This document shows, in pieces, positions 1 through 8,946 of a stretch of DNA of 64,000 nucleotides. The DNA is from Arachis hypogaea (Eukaryota; Streptophyta; Magnoliopsida; Fabales; Fabaceae). The stretch lies in the NCBI RefSeq assembly GCF_003086295.3, contig NC_092048.1:74920290-74984289 (forward strand). Direction: 5' to 3'. Under the pieces are notes generated by a model. It saw only the letters and a program-made list of their open reading frames with translations, was not told the DNA's origin and made no database searches. Every line of letters begins with the position of its first letter. Position 1 is the first letter of the stretch. Both the position numbers and the translations under genes were made by a program.

Positions 1-134
1 ATCAACCACTAAACTAAAGTTGCTCAATCCTTCAATCCCTGTGGGATCGACCTCACTCTTGTGAGTTATTATTACTTGATGCGACCCGGTACACTTGCCG
101 GTGAGTTTTGTGTTGGATCGTTTTCCGCACATCA
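1..134 (+). mobile_element. 3' end of a family-A LTR (rest lies upstream of the window)
   Basis: The segment matches, base for base apart from a few changes, the last ~134 bp of the LTR at 61293-63316. It ends in the CA dinucleotide at 134 (GTTTTCCGCACATCA). The next bases belong to element B, whose undisturbed counterpart is visible near 26060 in element E. So this is the right edge of a family-A insertion into B. It could be a solo LTR or the 3' LTR of a full element. A short hairpin (CTCAC, loop TCTT, GTGAG) lies at 52-65. Confidence 0.85.
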
Positions 135-259
135 CCCCCTCTATCTCTTCCATTTTTTTCTTCTTCTACTACTTTCTTTCTTCTTTTGCTCGAGGACGAG
201 TAAACCTTTTAAGTTTGGTATGGTAAAAAGCACTGCTTTTTATTTTTCCATAACCATTA

Positions 260-1355
260 ATGGCACCTAAGGCCAGAGAAACCTCAAGAAAGAGAAAAGG
301 GAAGGCAATTGCTTCCACCTCTGAGTCATGGGAGATGGAGAGATTCATCTCAAAGGTCCATCAAGACCACTTCTATGAAGTTGTGGCCAAGAAAAAGGTG
401 ATCCCTGAGGTTCCTTTTAAGCTCAAAAAGAGTGAGTATCCGGAGATCTGACAAGAGATTAGAAGAAGAGGATGGGAAGTACTCCCCAATCCTATTCAAC
501 AAGTCAGAATCTTAATGGTTCAAGAGTTCTATGCAAACGCATGGATCACTAGGAACCATGATCAAAATATGAACCTTACAATGGTTCGGGGGAAATACTT
601 AGATTTCAGTCCAGAAAATGTAAGGTTGGCGTTCAACTTGCCAATGATGCAAGAAAATGCATGCCCCTACATTAGAAGGGTCAACTTTGATCAAAGGTTG
701 GACCAAGTCCTCATGGACATATGTGTGAAAGGAGCTCAATGGAAAGTTGCCTCAAGAGGCAAGCCGGTTCAATTGAGAAGACCGGACCTTAAGCCTGTAG
801 CTAGAGGATGGTTGGAGTTCATCCAACGCTCTATCATTCCTACTAGCAACCGATCCGAAGTAACTGTGGATTGGGCCATCGTGATCCATAGTATCATGAT
901 TGGGGAGGAAGTGGAAGTTCATGAGATTATACCTCAAGAACTCTACAAAGTGGCTGACAAGTCCTCCACTTTGGCAAGGTTAGCCTTTCCTCACCTCATT
1001 TTCTACCTCTGCAATTCGGCTGGGATTGACATGGAGGGAGATATCCTCATTGATGAGGACAAGCCCATCACTAAGAAAAGGATGGAGCAAACAAGAGATC
1101 ATGGACCTTAACAAGAGCATGAGAAAATTCCTCACCAACTTTCCTCCACAGAACTATTGGAAGCAAATCAACACCTCCCTAGGAGAATTAAGTTCCAACA
1201 TGGGACAACTAAGGATGGAACACTAAGAGCACTCCATCATTCTCCATGAGATTAGAGAAGATCAAAGAGCTATGAGGGAGGAGCAACAAAGAAAAGGAAG
1301 AGACATAGAGGAGATCAAGAACACCATTGGTTCTTCAAGAGGAAGAAGACGCCAC
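260..1355 (+). pseudogene. Accessory ORF of element B, 'putative plant transposon protein' type, broken
   Basis: The reading frame opens at ATG 260 with a basic, K/R-rich N-terminus (MAPKARETSRKRKGK). It then carries a region resembling the plant transposon-associated domain seen near the 3' end of many Tat/Athila-like elements, with cues such as EFYANAW, VRGKYLDF and RLAFNLP. The C-terminus is a coiled-coil-like stretch (INTSLGELSSN, EIREDQRAMREEQQRKGR). Breaks: TGA at 449-451, a frameshift near 1100, and CAA to TAA at 1224-1226 relative to the copy in E. A1 inserted at its very end (1355/1356). The molecular function of this family is not established. A shortened relative is at 26261-26635. 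Confidence 0.7.
1351..1355. repeat. Target-site duplication GCCAC of element A1 (left copy; right copy 7784-7788)
   Basis: GCCAC directly precedes the A1 left terminus at 1356 and directly follows its right terminus at 7783. Removing A1 and one copy restores a sequence collinear with the uninterrupted relative at 26615-26640. This proves both element boundaries and the nested order. Confidence 0.95.
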
Positions 1356-2790
1356 TGATGTGTGGAAAACGATCCGACACAAAACTCACCGGCAAGTGTA
1401 CCGGGTCGCATCAAGTAATAATAACTCACATGAGTGAGGTCGATCCCACAGGGATTGAAGGATTGAGCAATTTTTGTTTAGTGGTTGATTTAGTCAAGCG
1501 AATCAAGATTTGGTTGAGTGATTGTAACTTGTAGAAACTAAATTTGCTTGGAAAGTAAAGGGGGAGGGGTAAAATGCAGTAAATTAAAGAGTAGGAAAGT
1601 AAAGAAGCAGATTATTAAAGTGCAAGTAATATAAATTGCAGAAACTTAGATTGCAAGAAATGTAAATGGCTGAAGCTTAAAGTGCAAGAAATGTAAATTG
1701 CTTGAATCATAAAAGGAATTGGGAATTGGGATAGCAAAACCTGAACAAGAACAACTAAATTGCATTAAACATAAAAGAGAAAATCTAAGTGCAGTGAAGT
1801 AGATCTTAACAGAAAAGTAAAATGGCTTGGGAATTTAAAGAACTGGAAAGCAGTGCTTAAGTTGCAACAATTCTAAAAGGTGTTGAAGATCTCAGGAGTG
1901 GAAGAGACTAGTTAACAAGTCTAGATCTCAAATCCTTCCTTGATCCAACAAGAGAAATTGCAAAAGAAGTAAAGAAAAGTAAATTGCAGAAGCAAAGTAG
2001 ATGAAGAAGCAGTAAACAGAAATTCAAATTCAATTATGCAGAAAGAAAATAAACAAGATCCCAAGGTAAGATTGAAACAGAAGTTCTTCAATTCTCTACC
2101 CAAGATCCAAAGTAAGGAAATAAAAGAGTGCTCAAGCAAGAACCAAGAAGAAGAGAGATCAATTCTCCTTCCAAGTTCTCTCAGAAATTCAAAAAAACTC
2201 AGAATTAAAATGCAAGTAAAAAGGGAAAATTCAAAATGAAGTCTCGAGGTCCTAATTACATCAAACTAACTCCTATTTATACACTTTCTATTCTTGGATA
2301 TTGAAATTTGGATGGGCTTTTAATTTGGTGAAGAAATAAATTAAGTTGGAATTTTAAATTTCAATTTCAGCCCACATGTATCTCCCAGGGGAATGCTCAG
2401 CTCACTTTGTGAGCTGAGCTTTGTGCCTTGCATAGCGTGTCTTGCTGGTTGGCGTGCATCAGGGGAGAGCTCAGCTCACAAAGTGAGCTGAGCATTGGTG
2501 CCTTGGTGCCAAATTTGTGCGCGCCTTGTGTGCCCCTGGCCGTGTCAAAATTGCTTGTGTGATGCCCATGGGTAGCGCTCAGCTCACTTTGTGAGCTGAG
2601 CTTTGGTGCATCCAAGGAAGGGTCCTTGGTTCGAAACTTGGAGGAAGCATGCACTGGAGCTTTTCCTTGGTTTTCTTGTGATGCCTTGCTTCCTTGTTTC
2701 CTCATGGTGGTGAGTTCGAACCTTGAGGAGTGCATTTGGCCATTTTTTGCTTATTTTCCTTAGTGAGTAGCGCCTCTCCCTTCCCCCTTG
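1356..2790 (-). repeat. Truncated 3' LTR of A1
   Basis: Collinear with 5745-7217 of the 5' LTR, then similarity stops at about 2790 (CCCCCTTG) and gag/protease sequence begins. It keeps the U5/R side and the TATA box (2274-2281, minus) with three palindromes (2395-2419, 2469-2493, 2577-2601), but lacks the U3 start. The missing part contains the terminal TGATGACAAGTCATC seen in the intact copy. Confidence 0.9.
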
Positions 2791-5411
2791 ACTGTGAGCT
2801 TCTTCTTTGTCCCTTGGTGCTCAATTTCCACATGCTCAAGAGAGAGTACTTGGTTAACAGTGTAATGATCCTCAGTCCCCAGCTGTTGATATATTAGTTG
2901 CACCTTATCACCTTTGGAGAATCCCTCAGTTGGAATTTTTTTATTCTTCCACCCTTTGTGAGTCTTCTTCTTGTTTTTCTTCCTTTTTCTTGTTAACCTT
3001 TCTTCCTTGACAGCAGCCTTAGCCATGGTATCTTCCTTCTTGTTTATCATCCTCATTCCTTCTTGAATTCCTTCTTCAATAATTTGTGGTTCTGGAAACA
3101 GTTTCAGGATAATGCTATCCTCATGCATCCTGAGAGTTAGTTCTCCCTGCTCTACATCTATGATGGCTCTAGCAGTGGCCAAAAATGGCCTTCCGAAGAT
3201 GATTGAATTGTTTTCTTCTTCTTCAGTGTTCAGTATTACAAAGTCCGCAGGAAAAATGAACTTGTCAACCTTAACTAAAAGGTTCTCAATCACTCCCTTG
3301 GGATATACTATTGACTGGTCCACCAATTCCAAGGACATCTGTATTGGTTTCACCTTCCCTATGCCAAGCTTTTTCACTAAGGATGATGGTATTAAATTTA
3401 TGCTTGCTCCTAAGTCACACATCCCCTTGTTGATAAGTAGATTTCCAATGGTGCAAGGTAGGAAGAAACTTCCAGGGTCTTCTAACTTGGGAGGGAGTCC
3501 TTTTCTAATGAGTGCACTGCACTCTTCAGTGAGAAGCACAGTCTCTTTTTCTTGCCAACTCCTCTTCTTGTTGATAAGTTCTTTTAAGAACTTTGCATAC
3601 AGGGGCATTTGCTCAAGTGCTTTAGCTAAGGGAATATTGATCTCTAACTTCTTGAAGATTTCAAGAAATTGTGGGAAGTGTTGGTCCTTAGTCTCCTTGT
3701 TGAACCTTTGAGGATATGGCAAGGGAGGAGTGAAGTTATTTCCCTGCCTTTGGTCCTTAGTTGGCTCTTCAATTACTTCCTTTCCCTTTCTTGATTTCTG
3801 TGGCTGATCTTCTTTTTCTTGAACTCGATTCTGAGTTGGCTTGCTTGCTGTCTCCTTCTTGTCATTGACTTTCTCTTCTTCAGCTTGTTTCTTGTCACTT
3901 TCCTTTGGCTTCTTGGTTGCTTCTTCATCTTTCACCAGGACTTTTCCACTCCTCAGTTGTATTGCCTTGCACTCCTCTTTTGGATTGGGAATGGTGTCAC
4001 TTGGTAGTGAGTTTGATGACCTTTCAATGGTGATCTGCTTGGAGAGTTGTCCAATTTGCCGTTCCATATTTTTCATGGAGGCTTCTTGGTTCCTCACTGT
4101 CATCTCTTGAGTTTTCATCATTTTTTCCATTAGGAGCTCCAAGTTGTTAATCCTTTGGGATTCTTGTGAGATTGGTTGATTGTGGGGGTGTTGAGGGTTG
4201 AGGGTAAGTGTTCTGATTTGAGGTTTGGTTATTGGATGGGTAATGGTTGGAGTTGGGGTAGTTGTTTTGGGGTTTTCTGTAAGAGTTTTGGTTAGTTTGC
4301 TGCTGGTTGTGGTTTTGGTTGTTTCTTGAAGTGTTTTGATTTGAGTTTCTCTGCCATGGTTGTTGGTTTTGGTTGTGATTGTCTCCCACCTAAGGTTTGG
4401 GTGGTTCTTCCAAGAAGGGTTGTAAGTATCACCATAGACTTCATTTGGCCCAGAATTTTGGTTGTGCATGTACTGGACTTGCTCTTGCTGTTGCTCCTCT
4501 TGAGTCTCTTCATTTTGTCCCCATGTGGATGATGGTTGGCTTGTATTAACTGCTGCAACTTGGAGGCTATCAATCCTCTTGGCCATTTGCTCAAATTGTT
4601 GTTGAATTTGCTTCTGCATCATTTTGTTTTGAGCCAAGATTGAGTCCACTCCTTCCAACTCCATCACTCCTTTCCTTTGTGATGGTTGGCGTTGCCTTTG
4701 GTGAGCAAAGAAATATTGGTTGTTGGCCACCATATCAATGAGATTTTGGGCTTCCTCTGCTGTTTTCATCAATTGTAAAGAACCTCCTGCTGAATAATCC
4801 AAAGCCTCTTGAGATTTCAGTGTCAAGCCTTCATAGAAATTCTGCAATCTGTCCCACTCACTGAACATTCCTGGTGGACACTTCCTGATTAGAGCTTTGT
4901 ATCGTTCCCATGCCTCATACAAGGGTTCAGCATCCATTTGTGTGAATGTTTGCACTTCAGTCTTCAATCTAATAACTCTTTGAGGTGGGTAAAACTTGGC
5001 AAGGAACTTGGTTACTAGATCATCCCAATTGTTGATGCTGCCTCTTGGGAAGGATTCCAACCATTGAGTGGCTTTGTCTCTGAGAGAAAATGGAAATAGC
5101 AGTAGCTTGTAACTGTCAGGGTGCACACCATTGGTTTTGACAGTGTCACAAATCCTCAAGAAGGTGGACAAATGTTGGTTAGGGTCTTCAAGTGGTCCTC
5201 CTCCATAAGAACAATTGTTTTGAACCAAGGTGATGAGTTGTGGCTTTAGTTCAAAATTATTTGCATTAACATTTGGGGTAAGAATGCTACTCCCACAATG
5301 TCTAGGATTTGCACTTGTGTAGGAAGCCAAAACTCTTCTCTGTGGTGGATTATTGTTGTTATTGGCTGCTCCTTCAGCCCCATTTAGTGGGTTTGTTAAG
5401 TGTTCCTCCAT
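2760..5411 (-). CDS. Gag-aspartic protease polyprotein of A1 (883 codons, damaged at both ends)
   Basis: Residues ~55-210 form a plant retrotransposon gag domain (cues NNFELKPQLI, ATQWLESFPRGS, PLYEAWERYK), needed for particle assembly and RNA packaging. Residues ~640-790 form a retropepsin-like protease with motif MCDLGASINLIP and flap/C-terminal cue IIFGRPFLATARAIID. The active site reads DLG, not DSG/DTG. Odd points: (1) the family normally starts further upstream (compare 63507), but here an in-frame TAA follows after 12 codons, leaving ATG 5411 as first usable start; (2) the middle linker (4147-4389) is read in a shifted frame, giving a Thr-rich stretch, while the neighbouring frame holds the expected Asn/Gln-rich linker; (3) the last ~10 codons and the stop come from the 3' LTR after the deletion junction. 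Probably not functional as written. Confidence 0.8.
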   Translation of the reverse strand: MEEHLTNPLNGAEGAANNNNNPPQRRVLASYTSANPRHCGSSILTPNVNANNFELKPQLITLVQNNCSYGGGPLEDPNQHLSTFLRICDTVKTNGVHPDSYKLLLFPFSLRDKATQWLESFPRGSINNWDDLVTKFLAKFYPPQRVIRLKTEVQTFTQMDAEPLYEAWERYKALIRKCPPGMFSEWDRLQNFYEGLTLKSQEALDYSAGGSLQLMKTAEEAQNLIDMVANNQYFFAHQRQRQPSQRKGVMELEGVDSILAQNKMMQKQIQQQFEQMAKRIDSLQVAAVNTSQPSSTWGQNEETQEEQQQEQVQYMHNQNSGPNEVYGDTYNPSWKNHPNLRWETITTKTNNHGRETQIKTLQETTKTTTSSKLTKTLTENPKTTTPTPTITHPITKPQIRTLTLNPQHPHNQPISQESQRINNLELLMEKMMKTQEMTVRNQEASMKNMERQIGQLSKQITIERSSNSLPSDTIPNPKEECKAIQLRSGKVLVKDEEATKKPKESDKKQAEEEKVNDKKETASKPTQNRVQEKEDQPQKSRKGKEVIEEPTKDQRQGNNFTPPLPYPQRFNKETKDQHFPQFLEIFKKLEINIPLAKALEQMPLYAKFLKELINKKRSWQEKETVLLTEECSALIRKGLPPKLEDPGSFFLPCTIGNLLINKGMCDLGASINLIPSSLVKKLGIGKVKPIQMSLELVDQSIVYPKGVIENLLVKVDKFIFPADFVILNTEEEENNSIIFGRPFLATARAIIDVEQGELTLRMHEDSIILKLFPEPQIIEEGIQEGMRMINKKEDTMAKAAVKEERLTRKRKKNKKKTHKGWKNKKIPTEGFSKGDKVQLIYQQLGTEDHYTVNQVLSLEHVEIEHQGTKKKLTVKGEGRGATH

Positions 5412-5720
5412 ATCTTGGAATTCTTCTTCTGACTCCTCTTCTCCAATAATGTTTTTCCCTCTTTCAGCTCTTCTTAATCTTCTGAGGGTTCTTTCGTCTT
5501 GTTAACAAAAAGTGGGTGTAATTCTCCTTGTACCTGACATACAACCAAAGCATAAAAATCACAACACCAGAAAGCAACAACACTTCAATCCATGGCTGAA
5601 GTGAAATGTTAATTGGCTTAAGCAAAAATTCAAATAGTTAGTGTGTTAGTCAAAAACAGAAAAATAAAAAGTGCTTGATCTAGATCTCCACTTCACTTAA
5701 TCATTGTCAATCTAATTCAA
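5412..5720 (-). other. 5' leader of A1 including decayed start of gag
   Basis: The stretch lies between the primer site and the usable gag start. On the minus strand, the first ~130 bp upstream of 5411 align with the gag N-terminus of element A2 (63507 onward; shared cue LRRLRRAERGKNI). They carry a stop and a local frame change. The remainder is untranslated leader. Confidence 0.7.
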
Positions 5721-5738
5721 TCCCCGGCAACGGCGCCA
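5721..5738 (-). other. Primer binding site (tRNA-Asp type) of A1
   Basis: The minus strand reads TGGCGCCGTTGCCGGGGA, six bases inside the LTR end. From memory of plant tRNA-Asp(GUC), whose mature 3' end is TCCCCGGCAACGGCGCCA, this is an 18/18 complement. It fixes 5745-7783 as the 5' LTR and the element orientation as minus. Confidence 0.93.
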
Positions 5739-6662
5739 AAAACTTGATGTGTGGAAAACGATCCAACACAAAACTCACCGGCAAGTGTACCGGGTCGCAT
5801 CAGGTAATAATAACTCACATGAGTGAGGTCGATCCCACAGGGATTGAAGGATTGAGAAATTTTTGTTTAGTGGTTGATTTAGTCAAGCGAATCAAGATTT
5901 GGTTGAGTGATTGTAACTTGCAGAAACTAAATTTGCTTGGAAAGTAAAGGGGGAGGGGTAAAGTGCAGTAAATTAAAGAGCAGGAAAGTAAAGAAGCAGA
6001 TTCTTAAAGTGCAAGTAATGTAAATTGCAGAAACTTAGATTACAAGAAATGTAAATGGCTGAAGCTTAAAGTGCAAGAAATATAAATTGCTTGAATCATA
6101 AAAGGAATTGGAAATTAGGATAGCAGAATCTGAACAAGAACAACTAAATTGCATTAAACATAAAAGAGAAAATTTAAGTGCAGTGAAGTAGATCTTAACA
6201 GAAAAGTAAAATGACTTGAGAATTTAAAGAACTGGAAAGCAGTGCTTAAGTTGCAGCAATTCTAAAAGGTGTTGAAGATCTCAGGAAATCAAAGAGACTA
6301 GAAAACAAATCTAGATCTCACTCCCTTCCTAGATCCAACAAGAGAAATTGCAAAAGAAGTAAAGAAAAGTAAATTGCAGAAGCAAAGTAGATGAAGAAGC
6401 AGTAAACAGAAATTCAAATTCAATTATGCAGAAAGAAAATAAACAAGATCCCAAGGTGAGATTGAAACAGAAGTTCTTCAAATCTCTACCCAAGATCCAA
6501 AGCAAGGAAATAAAAGAGTGCTCAAGCAAGAACCAAGAAGAAGAGAGATCAATTCTCCTTCCAAGTTCTCTCAGAAATTCAAAAAGCTCAGAATTAAAAT
6601 GCAAGTAAAAAGGGAAAATTCAAAATGAAGTCTAGAGGTCCTAATTACATCAAACTAACTCC

Positions 6663-6670
6663 TATTTATA
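6663..6670 (-). promoter_or_regulatory. TATA box of A1 5' LTR
   Basis: Minus strand TATAAATA, with the same motif at the equivalent place in the truncated 3' LTR (2274-2281) and in A2 (62413-62420). Transcription would be expected to start about 30 bp downstream, defining the U3/R border. Confidence 0.7.
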
Positions 6671-6783
6671 CACTTTCTATTCTTGGATTTTGGAATTTGG
6701 ATGGCCTTTTGATTTGGTGAAGAAATGAATTAAGTTGGAATTTTAAATTTCAATTTCAGCCCAAATGTATCTCCCAGGGGAAT

Positions 6784-7428
6784 GCTCAGCTCACTTTGTG
6801 AGCTGAGCTTTGTGCCTTGCATAGCGTGTCTTGCTGGTTGGGGTGCATCAGGGGAGAGCTCAGCTCACTTTGTGAGCTGAGCGCTTATGTCTTGTTGCCT
6901 TGGACCATTTTGTTGCGCGCTTGTGCTGCCCAGGACCGTGTCATGCGCGCTTCACTCTTTTCCTGGCCATGTCAAGATGTGTTGCATGTGCCCATGGATA
7001 GCGCTCAGCTCACTTTGTGAGCTGAGCTTTGGTGCATTCAAGGAAGGGTCCTTGGTTCGAAACTTGGAGGAAGCATGCGCTGGAGCTTTTCCTTGGTTTT
7101 CTTGTGATGCCTTGCTTCCTTTGCTTCCTCATGGTGGTGAGTTCGAACCTTGAGGAGTGCATTTGGCTATTTTTTGCTTATTTTCCTTTGTGAGTAGCGC
7201 CTCCCCTATCCCCCTTGGTCATGAGTTCAAGCCTTGGAGCATGAATTTGCAAATCATTTTCTTTGAATTATTTCCTCAATGCTCTCGATAATGCTGACTT
7301 TGTGAGCTGAGCTTGGTTCCTCATTTCCTTATTTCTTGGCCTTGTGTTGTGCTCAGCTCACAAAGTGAGCTGAGCTTTGTGCCTTGGTCTCCTGGAAGCA
7401 AGTGTAGCGCTCACTTAGTGAGCTTTGG
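6784..7428. repeat. Palindrome array in U3 of A1 (GCTCAGCTCAC / GTGAGCTGAGC)
   Basis: Perfect 25-bp palindromes with arms GCTCAGCTCAC and GTGAGCTGAGC around TTT or AAA occur at 6784-6808, 6858-6882, 7003-7027 and 7351-7375. Partial copies lie near 7290-7309 and 7414-7428. The 3' LTR keeps three (2395-2419, 2469-2493, 2577-2601). Spacers are not conserved in length. The same place in the related LTR A2 holds an unrelated palindrome family. Confidence 0.9.
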
Positions 7429-7788
7429 AGAGAGCTTCATGGTTTTGTTGCACCACACTTCCTCCTTTTTTGGCCACACTTTTTCTCCTTTGAGCCACGC
7501 TTCTTAGGCCACGCTTCCTTCTTTTCTTCTTTTCTTCACCTACAATTAATCAAAACAACCAATCAAAGTATCACCAAATTCACAAGGTCTATTAATCATT
7601 AAAAATTAATTAAATTTAGCTTAAACCTCATGATTTAGCATCAATTTCATGGTGGTTGTTTGATTCAAAGAAGTCATGCATTTTCATTCCAAATTACTTA
7701 CTTAGAATGCAAGAAAGTGCATAAAACCAATTGAAAAACCAAGAAAAAGGCTAGTAAAACTAGACTATGATGACTTGTCATCAGCCAC

Positions 7789-8254
7789 CCTCACTAAGGT
7801 GGACCCGTTCCTTAACCTCCTTGTTCTTATTTTTCTATTTTTCGTTTAATATGCTCTATGTTTATTTATGTTTATGTCTTTATTACATGATCACTAGTGT
7901 CTAAGTGTCTATGTCTTAAAGCTTTGAATGTCCTATGAATCCATCACCTTTCTTAAATGAAAAATGTTTTAATTACAAAAGAACAAGAAGTACATGAATT
8001 TCGAATTCATCCTTGAAATTAGTTTAATTATTTTTGATGTGGTGACAATAATTTTTGTTTTCTGAATGAATGCTTGAACAGTGCATATGTCTTTTGAATT
8101 TGTTGTTTATGAATGTTAAAATTGTTGGCTCTTGAAGAATAATGAAAAAGGAGAAATATTATTTGATAATATGAAAAATCATATAATTGATTCTTGAAGC
8201 AAGAAAAAGAAGTGAATAACAAGGCTTGCAAAAAAAAATTGGCGAAAATAAAAG

Positions 8255-8289
<35 letters not shown>

Positions 8290-8946
8290 AAAAAGAAAAA
8301 CAAGCAGAAAAAGTCAATAGCCCTTAAAACCAAAAGGCAGGGGTAATAAAAAGGATCCAAGGCTTTGAGCATCAGTGGATAGGAGGGCCCAAAGGAATAA
8401 AATCATGGCCTAAGCGGCTAAACCAAGCTGTCCCTAACCATGTGCTTGTGGCGTGAAGGTGTCAAGCCAAAAGCTTGAGACTGAGCGGTTAAAGTCGAGC
8501 TCCAAAGCAAAAAAAAAAAAAAAGAGTGTGCTTAAGAACCCTGGACACCTCTAATTGGGGACTCTAGCAAAGTTGAGTCACAATCTGAAAAGGTTCACCC
8601 GGTTATGTGTTTGTGGCATTTATGTATCCGGTGGTAATACTGGAAAACAAAGTGCTTAGGGCCACGGCCAAGACTCATAAAGTAGCTGTGTTCAAGAATC
8701 AACATATTGAACTAGGAGAATCAATAACACTATTTGAATTCTGAGTTCCTATAGATGCCAATCATTTTGAACTTCAAGGGATAAAGTGAGATGCCAAAAC
8801 TGTTCAGAGGCAAAAAGTTACTAGTCTCGCTCATTTAATTGGAGCTAAGTTTCATTGATATTTTGGAGTTTATAGTATATTCTCTTTTTTTATCCTATTT
8901 GATTTTCAGTTGCTTGGGGACAAGCAACAATTTAAGTTTGGTGTTG
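7789..8946 (+). other. Conserved non-coding 3' internal domain of element B
   Basis: About 1.15 kb between the accessory ORF and the 3' LTR, without a credible gene. It aligns over its whole length with 26640-27791 in element E, including exact blocks such as GGACACCTCTAATTGGGGAC. It contains an (AG)n run at about 8260-8285 and ends with a TAAGTTTGGTGTTG motif touching the LTR. Conservation without coding capacity suggests an RNA or priming role; this is inference. Confidence 0.75.
8260..8285. repeat. (AG)n microsatellite
   Basis: About 13 AG units inside the 3' non-coding domain of B. The matching place in E (about 27060-27110) is A-rich but not an AG run, so the expansion is specific to this copy. 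Confidence 0.9.

Larger units (their letters stand above)
1356..7783 (-). mobile_element. Element A1: Ty3/gypsy LTR retrotransposon with large internal deletion
   Basis: On the minus strand the order is: 5' LTR (5745-7783), tRNA-Asp-type primer site (5721-5738), gag-protease (5411 to about 2790), then directly the inner part of the 3' LTR (about 2790 down to 1356). RT, RNase H, integrase and roughly the first 570 bp of the 3' LTR are missing, so one deletion fused the gag/protease region to the U3 of the 3' LTR. Perfect 5-bp target duplications (GCCAC) flank the whole 6,428-bp unit. By eye, about 18-20 substitutions separate the two LTRs over the first ~550 aligned bases, so A1 is clearly older than element E. 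Confidence 0.93.
5745..7783 (-). repeat. 5' LTR of A1 (2,039 bp)
   Basis: On the minus strand it starts TGATGACAAGTCATCA at 7783 and ends ...CACATCA at 5745, next to the primer site. A TATA box (TATAAATA, minus) is at 6663-6670, so U3 is 7783 to about 6630. Between U3 start and TATA lie four full 25-bp palindromes and two partial ones. A hairpin with stem CTCAC/GTGAG lies at 5814-5827. The small ORFs in this segment are shadows. Confidence 0.93.

Noticed and set aside
3112..3711. 199-codon + strand frame
   Set aside because: Antisense shadow of the A1 protease.
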